Assembly (NCBI RefSeq): GCF_025561445.1 | Contig: NZ_CP095096.1 | Location: forward strand, 1,033,822-1,097,821 | From: Staphylococcus sp. IVB6181 | GTDB lineage: Bacteria; Bacillota; Bacilli; Staphylococcales; Staphylococcaceae | DNA: 64,000 nucleotides | Direction of reading: 5' to 3' | Shown: piece by piece, positions 37,334 to 45,451 of the stretch | How positions within the stretch are numbered: position 1 is the stretch's first letter | Layout: every line of letters starts with the position of its first letter | Notes under the pieces: generated by a model | What the model was told of the DNA's origin: nothing | Database searches by the model: none | What the model saw: only the letters and a program-made list of their open reading frames with translations | Made by a program: the position numbers and the translations under genes

Positions 37334-38221
37334 ATGAAACTGGAACAAATAACTAAAAAGTACGGAACAAACAAAGTATTAGATGCGATCGATTTTAATT
37401 TCGGTCAAAGCCGTATTGTAGGTTTAATCGGTAAAAACGGTGTTGGTAAAACAACTTTGATGAAAGTAATGAACGGTAATATTATCAATTATCAAGGAAA
37501 GGTCAATTTAGGGCCTGAAGAACGCATAGGGTATTTAATTGAACATCCTAAACTCTATGATAATAAGTCAGGACTCTATAATCTGAAAATCTTTGCGCAA
37601 GTCCTAGGTAAAGGTTATGACAAAGCTTATGCTCAAAGCATTATTGATGCTTTTGGTATGTCGCCTTACATTAAAAAGAAAGTGAAGAAGTATTCAATGG
37701 GGATGAAGCAGAAACTAGCGATTGCAGTATCTCTGATGAATAAACCGAAATACTTAATATTAGATGAACCGACAAACGGAATGGATCCAGACGGCTCTAT
37801 CGATGTATTAGAAACAATCCAAAGATTAGTGAAAGAGCTGGACATGAAGATCTTGATTTCGAGTCATAAATTAGAAGATATCGAATTGATTTGCGACCGT
37901 GCAGTATTCTTAAGAGACGGCCATTTTGTACAAGATGTCGATATGGCACATGGTACACCGACAGATACAACAGTATTGGAACTGGGTACAGCACTTTCAG
38001 ACGAACAATTCAAAGCAGTGCTGGACTATTTGACGGTGCATTACAGTATTCTTCAAAGCCATAAAGAATCTGGGGAAATTTCATTGAAATCGATTAAAGA
38101 TTACCAACCTTTATTAAAAGGGCTTGCAGGTTTAGATGTCTTTCCGAAATACATTGAAACACGCAAAACGTCACTGCGTGATACGTACTTCAATATTAAC
38201 CAAAGAGGTGAGAACAAGTGA
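37334..38221 (+). CDS. pmtC: PSM exporter ATP-binding subunit PmtC
   Basis: Second ABC ATPase of the exporter, 295 residues. Walker A GKNGVGKTT (about 33-41), signature YSMGMKQKLAIA, Walker B YLILDEPTNGMDPDG, H-loop ISSHKLEDIE. AAAGGAGG is placed before the ATG. The stop overlaps the pmtD GTG (GTGA). Confidence 0.9.
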   Translation: MKLEQITKKYGTNKVLDAIDFNFGQSRIVGLIGKNGVGKTTLMKVMNGNIINYQGKVNLGPEERIGYLIEHPKLYDNKSGLYNLKIFAQVLGKGYDKAYAQSIIDAFGMSPYIKKKVKKYSMGMKQKLAIAVSLMNKPKYLILDEPTNGMDPDGSIDVLETIQRLVKELDMKILISSHKLEDIELICDRAVFLRDGHFVQDVDMAHGTPTDTTVLELGTALSDEQFKAVLDYLTVHYSILQSHKESGEISLKSIKDYQPLLKGLAGLDVFPKYIETRKTSLRDTYFNINQRGENK

Positions 38222-38946
38222 ATCTATTTCAATTAGTCAAACATGATATTATCAGTATTCTAAGAAGTCCATTAACTTATTTAGCATTCGTGTTAACACT
38301 GCTTCCGATTATCGGTATGACAGCGTTAGTCAATCAGCAAATGAAAAAAGTAGACGGTGATGTCATCTTAGCGATGGGAAGCTGGTTCTTCTCAATTGTA
38401 GGTTTGCTCTTTGTAATTAAAACAATTACAAGAGATATCTCTCAAGGAACGATTCAACTCTACTTAAATAAAGTCAGCAGCCGTATTAAATATTTTATTG
38501 CAAAAACATTATCAATCGCATTTATCGCTGTTTTTATCACAGTAATTTTGGACGTATTAGTATTAATTATCCAAGCCGTAACAAAAGGACCGGATGTGAA
38601 AGATGAGAAGCTGATTGAGATCTTATGGTTCTACTTGGTGTTCTTATTGTTCTTTGGATTATTGCTTTTCTTAGTCGCATTAATTGTGCCGAAACCAGCA
38701 TTGATTTACGCTTTAGGTATTTTCTTAGTATTGATTGTACCTTTTGCGGAACCGTTCTTGCCGATGATTCCTAAAATCGGCGATGACATTCAAAAATCAT
38801 TGAAGTATATTCCATTCAGTTACCTGACAAGCAAGACGACATCAGGGAAATATACTTTCAGCAACTGGCAATGGTTCATTTCAGCAGCTTCCATCGTTAT
38901 TTTCTTTATAGCGAATACATTCTATATCTCTAAAAAAGATATTTAG
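38218..38946 (+). CDS. pmtD: PSM exporter membrane subunit PmtD
   Basis: ABC-2-type permease, 242 residues and about six transmembrane helices (LTYLAFVLTLLPIIG, FFSIVGLLFVIKTI, AFIAVFITVILDVLVLII and others). TITRDISQGTIQLYLNKVSS is the cytoplasmic coupling region typical of ABC-2 proteins. Starts at GTG, overlapping the pmtC stop by 4 bp. Last gene of the operon. Confidence 0.9.
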   Translation: MNLFQLVKHDIISILRSPLTYLAFVLTLLPIIGMTALVNQQMKKVDGDVILAMGSWFFSIVGLLFVIKTITRDISQGTIQLYLNKVSSRIKYFIAKTLSIAFIAVFITVILDVLVLIIQAVTKGPDVKDEKLIEILWFYLVFLLFFGLLLFLVALIVPKPALIYALGIFLVLIVPFAEPFLPMIPKIGDDIQKSLKYIPFSYLTSKTTSGKYTFSNWQWFISAASIVIFFIANTFYISKKDI

Positions 38947-38949
38947 TCA

Positions 38950-38999
38950 AAAAAGAGCCGGAATGTTAGACACTTGTCTAGCTTCCGGCAATTCTTTTA
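38950..38999. terminator. Bidirectional terminator, pmtD / thioredoxin-like gene
   Basis: Stem AAAAGAGCCGGAA paired with TTCCGGCAATTCTTTT around a loop with an inner AGACA/TGTCT stem; serves convergent genes. Confidence 0.8.
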
Positions 39000-39560
39000 C
39001 GGGTTTAATAATTTGTCGATAATGGAATCATATACTTCTTTCCATAAGTTAGAGTCTGTTTTGAAGCGGTTGCTGATAACAACATGCGAATGTTGTACGG
39101 CTTCATCATAATCAGGTGCATCTTTTTCTGGTAATAATTTGCTTCTTGTCTTTTCCACAAAGACTTGTGCTGCTTTAGCACGCGGACCCCAAACGTTTTC
39201 TTGTTCGAACTTATCATTTAAAAAGATGAAAATCGGAATCGAACGAGATTTACCGTTTGTTAAGTAACGATCAATCAAATCTGTATCTTGATCTCTATGG
39301 AAGACATGAACTTCTAGATTAAGCAATTCGCTGATATGCTTGAGAATTGCAACGTTCATCATGGCATCCCCACACCAGTCTTCAGAAATCACAAGCACTT
39401 TATCATAATTTTTCTGCTTAATCTGATCAATGCGTGTATCATTTTCAGGCACTTTAAAATCTTCATAGATTTTAAGCAAGCCTTCTTTATTCTCTTTCAT
39501 TTGTGAGATGTAAGTATCTAGATCTTGGCTGTCTTTATAATATGTTTCTAATTTTGCCAT
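38997..39560 (-). CDS. Thioredoxin-like protein with a WCGDA motif
   Basis: 187 residues, thioredoxin fold. The active-site position reads SEDWCGDAMMN, so only one cysteine of the CxxC pair is present. The cis-Pro follows in SRSIPIFIFLND. This fits the monothiol thioredoxin_9-type family found across Bacilli, function unproven (thiol repair or bacillithiol-linked reduction are possibilities). GGGGG is 8 bp before the ATG. Single gene. Confidence 0.8.
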   Translation of the reverse strand: MAKLETYYKDSQDLDTYISQMKENKEGLLKIYEDFKVPENDTRIDQIKQKNYDKVLVISEDWCGDAMMNVAILKHISELLNLEVHVFHRDQDTDLIDRYLTNGKSRSIPIFIFLNDKFEQENVWGPRAKAAQVFVEKTRSKLLPEKDAPDYDEAVQHSHVVISNRFKTDSNLWKEVYDSIIDKLLNP

Positions 39561-39789
39561 CGATATAACCCCCTTCGCTTATTGATAACATTATAGCAAC
39601 ATTTGATTCAGATTTAAAAGAAAATGTTGTGAAAATTCAAAACAATATATATTATTGTAAATGTTGTTCATAACTTTTGTATTTATCGTATTATATAAGT
39701 TGAATAGCACAGTGCAATTGCTAAAAAAAGTAGTATGATTAAAAAGAGACAATACAGAATATCAACGACATCAAAGAGGAGTGATTCTT

Positions 39790-40266
39790 TTGAAGTATAA
39801 ATTGGTTGCTTTCACAGTATTTTCAATATTGAGTGTAATAACTTTATTGATTTCAGGGTATATAAGTAGTACAAAATCCGTCGATTTGTCGGAAATTACC
39901 ATTAATGATATGAAGCCTAACCAAACATTCAATCCATCTGGTTTTAAAGAAAACCGCAATATTCAACTCGAACGTTATCGATTCTACTATAATGAAAAAC
40001 ATCCTGATTTCATTGTTAAAGTGAATAAACATAAAAAAGCTATTTCAGGCATGGCAGTCATTAAAGACAGCAGTATTAAAACGAATATGGATTTTCAAGT
40101 CGGCGCGTCAGTTGATGATGCGATACAAGCATTAGGCAACGGCTATCAATTGACTGAAGGCAAAAATGGTTATAAAACATTGAACTATGTAGATAAAACA
40201 CATCATCTCAAACTCAAAATTTTATACCAAAATGATGAAATCAGACGAATTGAATATTTTAAATAA
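39790..40266 (+). CDS. Membrane-anchored extracytoplasmic protein of unknown function
   Basis: 158 residues starting at TTG 39790 (AGAGGAG 8 bp upstream). One N-terminal hydrophobic helix (about 4-26, LVAFTVFSILSVITLLISGYI), then a roughly 130-residue domain with the pattern VGASVDDAIQALGNGYQLTEGKNGY. This resembles SmpA/lipoprotein-type or NTF2-like small domains but is not assignable. No lipobox Cys. Upstream (39642-39658) is an AT-rich palindrome ACAATA-N5-TATTGT that may be an operator. Confidence 0.6.
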   Translation: MKYKLVAFTVFSILSVITLLISGYISSTKSVDLSEITINDMKPNQTFNPSGFKENRNIQLERYRFYYNEKHPDFIVKVNKHKKAISGMAVIKDSSIKTNMDFQVGASVDDAIQALGNGYQLTEGKNGYKTLNYVDKTHHLKLKILYQNDEIRRIEYFK

Positions 40267-40425
40267 TTGTGATGTATGAGATGGCAAGCTGGAATTATAG
40301 AAAAGGGGAGCCATCTTTTTAATATTTTTACGTTGTTGTGAAACTTTCAAAAAATAGCAGATATAATTATTTTTAAAATTATATAAATTGCAGTATAATT
40401 CAAGTAGATTTCGGAGGTGACCACT

Positions 40426-40986
40426 GTGAACAAAATTACATTTTTAAATGATTTAGAAAGTGAACTGAGATGGTTGCCTAGACATGAACAAGATAAAATC
40501 ATGTATGAGTATGAAGATATCTTTTATGAAGGTGAAAGGGAAGGCCGTTCTGAAGTTGAAATTTTAAAAGGAATGGAAAGCCCAAAGAAAATTGCTAAAG
40601 AAATATATGCACAAAAAGCAATTAAAAATGCGGAATATGCGCCGAATGCGCAAAACGTCACAAAAGCAGTACTGGCGACGCTCGGCATAGGCATCTTAAC
40701 GTTAGTGATCATTTTGATTCCATTGCTGTTTGTAGTGATGTTTATGGTGATACTGCTGTTAGCCTCGCTGGTCTTGCTGCTGTCGCCTGTGATTATGCTG
40801 AGTGCTAATATCTTAAGCGGCTTTACGCATTTTATCTTCAGCGACTTTTTATTCGCTTTTGGTTATTCAGGATTAGGCATTATATTTATCGTCTTAATCT
40901 TCAAATTAGCTGAAGTGATTTATAAATTGATATTGAAGTACTTGCGTTGGAACTTGAAATTGATTAGAGGGAGCATAAATTCATGA
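40426..40986 (+). CDS. DUF1700-family membrane protein
   Basis: 186 residues from GTG 40426, 8 bp after GGAGG (the GTG at 40417 overlaps the SD and is rejected). The cytoplasmic N-terminal half has the DUF1700 pattern (FLNDLESELRWLPRHEQDKIMYEYEDIFYEG, SPKKIAKEI). Two or three hydrophobic helices follow (about 75-160). Such proteins usually pair with a DUF4097 protein and act in envelope-stress circuits, sometimes with a PadR regulator, which is not seen here. Overlaps the next gene by 4 bp. Confidence 0.8.
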   Translation: MNKITFLNDLESELRWLPRHEQDKIMYEYEDIFYEGEREGRSEVEILKGMESPKKIAKEIYAQKAIKNAEYAPNAQNVTKAVLATLGIGILTLVIILIPLLFVVMFMVILLLASLVLLLSPVIMLSANILSGFTHFIFSDFLFAFGYSGLGIIFIVLIFKLAEVIYKLILKYLRWNLKLIRGSINS

Positions 40987-41819
40987 AGAAATTATTATTA
41001 ATTGGAATGATTGTATTTATAGCCTTCTTTTCGATGGGGACGTTAGTATGGTTCGTACATGATCGCAGTAATTTACCGCAAGAAAATGTTAAAAAGACAT
41101 TTCATAATGAAAGTATCCGAGATATTTCTATCAGCGGTAATCGTTCAGATATAAAGATAGTCCAAGGGAATGAGCTGAAATTAAATTATAAAGGACAGCG
41201 TCCGATTAATTACTCTGAACATAATAACATTCTGAAAATATCAGAAGACAAACAAAATGATTTTGCACCGAACATCAATCCTTTTAAGAAAACTAGGCAG
41301 AAAATGATCATCGAAGTACCGAAGAAACAATTAAATGATATTAATATTTCAACTGATATCGGCAGAATCGAAATTGATAATATTCATTCAGCAACGACAA
41401 CCATTTGGAACAACGTTTCAGATGTTGCTATCAAACGTTCAACTTTAGAAGATGTTGAAATGAAATCAGACAGCAGTAATTTAACTTTTGAAGACAGCAA
41501 AATTAAAAACGGTTATTTCAAAATTAATTCCGGCAGTGTTTTAGGCAAACATGCATTAGTGAAGGAGAGCGTGTTTATTTTAGGACAAGGCAGTATTACA
41601 TTTGAAAAAATGGCCAATGCTTGTGACTTAAAAGCCTCTACGAAGAGAGGGAATATCACATTATCTTATGAAAAACCGCCTCAAAACACATTGTTGAAAT
41701 TAAATCCTGCAGAGGGTGAAAAGATTGTTTCGAATCCGCATTTCAAAAATGATAAAGTCGGAAACGGAGAGAATGTGTTAGAGTTTTATACCAATAAGGG
41801 CAATATCAAAATTGAATAA
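40983..41819 (+). CDS. DUF4097-type putative adhesin/beta-helix membrane protein
   Basis: 278 residues. An N-terminal signal anchor (MKKLLLIGMIVFIAFFSMGTLVWFV) is followed by an extracytoplasmic domain rich in short beta repeats (ISISGNRSDIKIVQGNELKLNY, INISTDIGRIEIDNI, LKASTKRGNITLSYE), the DUF4097/DUF2807 pattern. Co-translated with the upstream DUF1700 gene. Role unknown, probably envelope sensing. Confidence 0.75.
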   Translation: MKKLLLIGMIVFIAFFSMGTLVWFVHDRSNLPQENVKKTFHNESIRDISISGNRSDIKIVQGNELKLNYKGQRPINYSEHNNILKISEDKQNDFAPNINPFKKTRQKMIIEVPKKQLNDINISTDIGRIEIDNIHSATTTIWNNVSDVAIKRSTLEDVEMKSDSSNLTFEDSKIKNGYFKINSGSVLGKHALVKESVFILGQGSITFEKMANACDLKASTKRGNITLSYEKPPQNTLLKLNPAEGEKIVSNPHFKNDKVGNGENVLEFYTNKGNIKIE

Positions 41820-41865
41820 TGAACGTTCTAAGCCATAGTGGTTTTAGAATGATTGTATTAAAGTA

Positions 41866-41906
41866 AAAAAACGATTTTCATCAAAAGTCAGATGAAAATC
41901 GTTTTT
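41866..41906. terminator. Bidirectional terminator after the DUF4097 gene
   Basis: Stem AAAACGATTTTCATC with its complement and T runs at both ends; also serves the convergent C45-type gene. Confidence 0.85.
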
Positions 41907-41933
41907 CTTTATTCCTTTGATATATTAAGGCAT

Positions 41934-42977
41934 TTATTCTGAGGCAAATTGAATCTCTGTATCGATTTCGCCATGCAGTTTTGTAATATCTAATTCATCG
42001 TGGTTCAACCAGCGTTCAAAATCAATACATACAGGTGTTCCATTCTCACCTAAAGCAATCCAAGCTTTCATCTGATCTGGTTCATACATAGAAGTGTGGA
42101 TAGTACCTGACCAGCTGCCAAAGAGCTTGCTGTAGATATCATATTTTGGATCATTGAAGAGTTCTAACGCTTTCATTTTATCCATATGGATATCTGTTTG
42201 TTTCAAAGTACGTGCTAAACGTTCTTTGGATTCTTTAGTGTAATTGCGGTTTTCATGCGTCAGCAATTTAAAGTGGTTGGTACATGTGCGATCGTAACGG
42301 ATATCTAAGCCTCTTGGTGTGACTTCGATAATGGCGTGCTGATTATTTTTATCCATGACGATATAACTAAATGAACTGCGGTGCGGAATTTCTTTGAGCA
42401 GACGAATCGCTTCATCGGTATCTTTGCATAATTCTAAAATCAATCTGCCGATCATATAGCAGACAAATCCATCTTGCGGGTGTTTGCGATGCATAAAGTT
42501 GTAGCCCATAGCCAAGCCTGCTGAATTCAAGCCGTCCATTCTGCCTGTAATTCTTGAAGTAGGACCGATTTGTGCTAATCCTCCGTCATTGGGTTCATAG
42601 AGCAGATAACGGCCGTCATAGGTTGCAGGGTGGTAATCGTAGTTGCGGACTAAATAATTATCCCCAAGGAAGACCGTACACCCACTGTCTTTCTTATTAG
42701 GGGTGAAACGATAATGCGCAAAGTTGAATACAATTTGTCTCATCGGCAATTCTAATAACTCGCGCATGCCCATTAATTCCTCCCAAATTTGAGGGGCATA
42801 GAGATTGAATATATCGTGTGTTGCATTGATGTCTATATCAAAACGCGGCAGGCGTTTTTTCCATTCTTTTTCTCTGTTTTGCATCAGGCGTGTGGATTGC
42901 ATCCATTTACCGGTTTCAACGCCTAAATCATAATGCGACCCTTTAAAAGTCATAATATCTGATTGTACCTTTTGCAT
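41934..42977 (-). CDS. C45-family (acyltransferase/linear amide hydrolase) protein
   Basis: Ntn-hydrolase fold related to acyl-CoA:6-aminopenicillanate acyltransferase and choloylglycine-type hydrolases. 347 residues. The probable autocatalytic nucleophile is Cys in KDSGCTVFLGDNYLVRNYDYHP; GRMDGLNSAGLAMGYNF is the usual core motif. No signal peptide, so the product is cytoplasmic. Unlike bile-salt hydrolases, the nucleophile is internal (about residue 99) and would need cleavage to become N-terminal. AAGGAG is 9 bp from the ATG. Substrate unknown. Confidence 0.8.
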   Translation of the reverse strand: MQKVQSDIMTFKGSHYDLGVETGKWMQSTRLMQNREKEWKKRLPRFDIDINATHDIFNLYAPQIWEELMGMRELLELPMRQIVFNFAHYRFTPNKKDSGCTVFLGDNYLVRNYDYHPATYDGRYLLYEPNDGGLAQIGPTSRITGRMDGLNSAGLAMGYNFMHRKHPQDGFVCYMIGRLILELCKDTDEAIRLLKEIPHRSSFSYIVMDKNNQHAIIEVTPRGLDIRYDRTCTNHFKLLTHENRNYTKESKERLARTLKQTDIHMDKMKALELFNDPKYDIYSKLFGSWSGTIHTSMYEPDQMKAWIALGENGTPVCIDFERWLNHDELDITKLHGEIDTEIQFASE

Positions 42978-43038
42978 ATGAAATAACTCCTTAACGTATT
43001 CTTTTATAGTTTGTTACAATAATGTAATTTATTGTTAA

Positions 43039-43068
43039 TAGACTTCAGAAATCAATCCGTATTATAAT
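43039..43068 (+). promoter_or_regulatory. Probable promoter of the 20-residue ORF
   Basis: TAGACT (43039-43044; 4/6 to TTGACA), 18-bp spacer, perfect TATAAT (43063-43068), about 80 bp before the mini-ORF at 43150. Confidence 0.45.
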
Positions 43069-43149
43069 ATATTTGTAGAGAAAAACCTGTTAATACGGTT
43101 TAAAAATGTCACTTGAAACGCAGAAATTTTACGTTTAGAGGTGATAGTG

Positions 43150-43212
43150 ATGGTTCAAGATTATTATAGCAAAGCATGTGCTGCTGTATACAGATGGTGG
43201 AGGGGCGCTTGA
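43150..43212 (+). CDS. 20-residue Tyr/Trp-rich mini-ORF (leader peptide or small peptide)
   Basis: ATG to TGA, with GAGGTGA ending 5 bp before the ATG. The product is MVQDYYSKACAAVYRWWRGA: Tyr5-Tyr6, Tyr14 and adjacent Trp16-Trp17 near the C-terminus. A terminator begins 18 bp after the stop and a TATAAT promoter lies upstream, so it forms a self-contained unit. The WWR ending is reminiscent of Trp attenuator peptides, but the next gene is an unknown small membrane protein, not a trp gene. Expression is inferred. Confidence 0.55.
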   Translation: MVQDYYSKACAAVYRWWRGA

Positions 43213-43230
43213 ATAATCTTACATTTCCAA

Positions 43231-43261
43231 GGGTTAACCATTTAGTGTTAGCCCTTTTTTT
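43231..43261 (+). terminator. Terminator after the Trp-Trp mini-ORF
   Basis: 8-bp stem GGGTTAAC/GTTAGCCC (one G-U) followed by seven T. Confidence 0.8.
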
Positions 43262-43382
43262 AGTATAATAGAACTTGTATATGCTTGAACATTTTTATTA
43301 TAGGGTATATGTTTTAATGACCAATTTAAGTATGCTATCATAAGAGCATGCAGGCGATTATTTTTATAGAGGTGAAATCAAA

Positions 43383-43556
43383 ATGTTAGACTTTATTAAA
43401 GGCTTTTTTAAATTCTTCTTTAGTTTAGCACTCATCGTTTCAGTAGTAGTTGGCGTGGGTGTAGCCGTATTCGCTTTCATTTTCAAAAAAGATTTTGAAG
43501 ATATCGAAAGAAGAACAAAAGAAATTGTTGCTGATATTGAATCAGGCAATAATTAA
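43383..43556 (+). CDS. Small membrane protein of unknown function (57 aa)
   Basis: GAGGTG 8 bp before the ATG. A hydrophobic helix (about 8-33, FFKFFFSLALIVSVVVGVGV and AVFAFIF) is followed by a charged tail (KKDFEDIERRTKEIVADIESGNN) likely to form a cytoplasmic helix. The strong SD and the terminator right after the stop support it as a real gene. Family not recognised. Confidence 0.7.
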   Translation: MLDFIKGFFKFFFSLALIVSVVVGVGVAVFAFIFKKDFEDIERRTKEIVADIESGNN

Positions 43557-43570
43557 TGATGATGAACTAA

Positions 43571-43607
43571 AACACTTGCTGGGTGATAATCCAGCAAGTG
43601 TTTTTTA
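43571..43607. terminator. Bidirectional terminator, 57-aa gene / YolD-like gene
   Basis: Stem AACACTTGCTGG/CCAGCAAGTGTT with a T tract; overlaps the end of the convergent gene. Confidence 0.85.
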
Positions 43608-44006
43608 GGTTCGGCATAATGTAATTTGAACGATATCCAACAAAGAAAGCTGGATGTGCTGCTGTTTTAAAGTACTGCCGATGAGCAGCTGATTCAAGTA
43701 ATCAATTTTTTTCGGTACCATTTCTAAAGTGCGGATCCAACCGTCTCTGAAATAACGTATTTTAATTGCACATTGTTCTTGAAAGGCAATATGAATCTGC
43801 TGATTCAATTCATTGATTTGATCCTCGGATAATATAGGACGTTCAATTTTAGTTTGGTCTACCGCATACTGATGCAATCGTTCGAATTGTTCGGGCAAGG
43901 TCGCAAAAGGGGCCCATTTTACCATGCCTCTGCCTACTGGAATATTAGAATCTAATTGGCTTCTTGGAATTTTACGATAATCTGTTTCCGTATTTTGTGC
44001 TTTCAT
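43605..44006 (-). CDS. YolD-like family protein
   Basis: 133 residues. It matches the YolD pattern: an early GRGMVKWAPFATLPEQFE segment, a helical ILSEDQINELNQQI, then beta strands CAIKIRYFRDGWIRTLEMVPKKIDYLNQLL. YolD-like proteins are often encoded with Y-family DNA polymerases; here it stands alone but has a LexA-box promoter. ATG 44006 is 7 bp after CAGGTG. Role in DNA damage response is inferred from the promoter. Confidence 0.8.
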   Translation of the reverse strand: MKAQNTETDYRKIPRSQLDSNIPVGRGMVKWAPFATLPEQFERLHQYAVDQTKIERPILSEDQINELNQQIHIAFQEQCAIKIRYFRDGWIRTLEMVPKKIDYLNQLLIGSTLKQQHIQLSLLDIVQITLCRT

Positions 44007-44042
44007 CAAAAATCACCTGCTTAAGTAGAAGTTGATAATTCT

Positions 44043-44071
44043 ATTATACGAACACTTGTTCGTATTTTCAA
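44043..44071 (-). promoter_or_regulatory. SOS promoter with LexA box (YolD-like gene)
   Basis: On the minus strand TTGAAA (44071-44066), a 17-bp spacer and TATAAT (44048-44043). The spacer contains CGAACAAGTGTTCG (44062-44049), a full match to the Gram-positive LexA consensus CGAACRNRYGTTYG. LexA bound between -35 and -10 would repress until DNA damage. Confidence 0.85.
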
Positions 44072-44173
44072 GTTAAAGTTATATTGCTCGAATAATCACA
44101 TTATTTAGACTGTAGTATTATCATTTTTATTTAGAATTCCGTACAATAGTAGGTAATACGAGGAGGTAATAAT

Positions 44174-45208
44174 ATGACGAAATCAGGTTATATTGGATCT
44201 TACACTAAGAAAGATGGTAAAGGAATTTATCGTTTTGTTTTAGATGAAGCAAATGAAAAAGTATCAGAAGTTTCAACAGCTTATGAGATTGAAGCATCAA
44301 CATTTATTACACGCCGCAATCAATTCTTATATGCAATTACAAAAGAAGGCGAACGCTGCGGTGTTGCGAGTTTCAGAGTAGAAAACGACGGTACATTGAC
44401 ACTATTGAACAAATGCTTGGATTCAGTAGAAGGTACAGGATGTTATATTTCAGTATCTAATGACGGCGGCTATTTGTTTGAAGCGGTTTATGGTGCAGGG
44501 ATTATTCGTTTATATGAATTAGATGCATCGACAGGTGAAGTAGTACGCTTAATCGAAGAGTTGAAACATAAGTATCCAGTCGGCCCGCATGAACGCCAAG
44601 ACCACGCACATGTACACTATGCACAAGAAACACCAGATGGTAAATTTGTAGCAGCATGCGACTTAGGTACAGATAGAATCGTCGCTTACAAATATGATGA
44701 AAATGGTTACGAGGTTGCTGCTGTTTCTGAATTTACTGCAGGATACGGACCGCGTCATATTGCATTTCACGGCAACGGCAAGTATGCGTATGTAGTGCAT
44801 GAACTTTCAAATAAAGTGAGTGTCGCAAAATATGTGAACGGTCATTTCGAAGTAGTTAAAGATTATACTACCATCCCTGAAGACTTTGAAGGGGATACAA
44901 AATTAGCAGCAGTACATTTATCACATGACCAACGTTTCTTATATGTTTCGAACCGCGGCCATGACAGTATCGCTGTATATGAAGTAACAGATGATGGGGA
45001 TGACTTGATTCCGGTTGAGATTGTTAAAACAGGCGGAGAATTCCCAAGAGATTTCAATATTTCAGATGATGATCAATTCATCGTATGTGCACATCAAGAA
45101 GGTAGTTCTCCAGTCACAGTGCTTAAACGTGATAAAGCAACAGGCCGTTTAACATTAACAGATGATCAGCAACAAGCTGCAGAAGGTGTTTGTGTCATTT
45201 TCGACTAA
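44174..45208 (+). CDS. pgl: Lactonase-family beta-propeller (6-phosphogluconolactonase-type)
   Basis: 344 residues, seven-bladed propeller of the YbhE/Pgl type, cytoplasmic. Repeating blade motifs are visible ([90 protein letters not shown]). It probably hydrolyses 6-phosphogluconolactone in the oxidative pentose phosphate pathway. GAGGAGG precedes the ATG. Monocistronic. Confidence 0.85.
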   Translation: MTKSGYIGSYTKKDGKGIYRFVLDEANEKVSEVSTAYEIEASTFITRRNQFLYAITKEGERCGVASFRVENDGTLTLLNKCLDSVEGTGCYISVSNDGGYLFEAVYGAGIIRLYELDASTGEVVRLIEELKHKYPVGPHERQDHAHVHYAQETPDGKFVAACDLGTDRIVAYKYDENGYEVAAVSEFTAGYGPRHIAFHGNGKYAYVVHELSNKVSVAKYVNGHFEVVKDYTTIPEDFEGDTKLAAVHLSHDQRFLYVSNRGHDSIAVYEVTDDGDDLIPVEIVKTGGEFPRDFNISDDDQFIVCAHQEGSSPVTVLKRDKATGRLTLTDDQQQAAEGVCVIFD

Positions 45209-45228
45209 TCCGCCATCAATATATTCAA

Positions 45229-45256
45229 CCAGTCCTTTAACGGGGCTGGTTTTAAT
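45229..45256 (+). terminator. Terminator of the lactonase gene
   Basis: Stem AACCAGTCC/GGGGCTGGTT with TTTTAATTTT after it. Confidence 0.75.
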
Positions 45257-45303
45257 TTTGCCAAAATATAAGAAAATATTATCAAGAAAATTGGAAATAT
45301 TTA

Positions 45304-45317
45304 TGTAAACGTTTGCA
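45304..45317 (+). promoter_or_regulatory. cre site upstream of sdcS
   Basis: TGTAAACGTTTGCA fits the catabolite-responsive element TGWAANCGNTNWCA except one position and is near-palindromic. It lies 135 bp before the sdcS ATG, so CcpA could control dicarboxylate uptake. Confidence 0.65.
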
Positions 45318-45451
45318 AATTCTGGTTAGATATACGGAAAAATGTGATAAAATTAAAAACAAACATGTTCAGGGGTACTTTAAATTTATATGCAACTTAA
45401 ATTGTATTTTAGTTTAAGGTTAAACATGTTGAAAACAAGGGGGGGATTGTT

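Noticed and set aside
39630..39660. Rex operator (TTGTGAAA...) upstream of the 158-aa membrane protein gene
   Set aside because: The left half TTGTGAAA fits, but the right half is TTCAAAACAA with wrong spacing; a similar half site at 40333 also lacks its partner.
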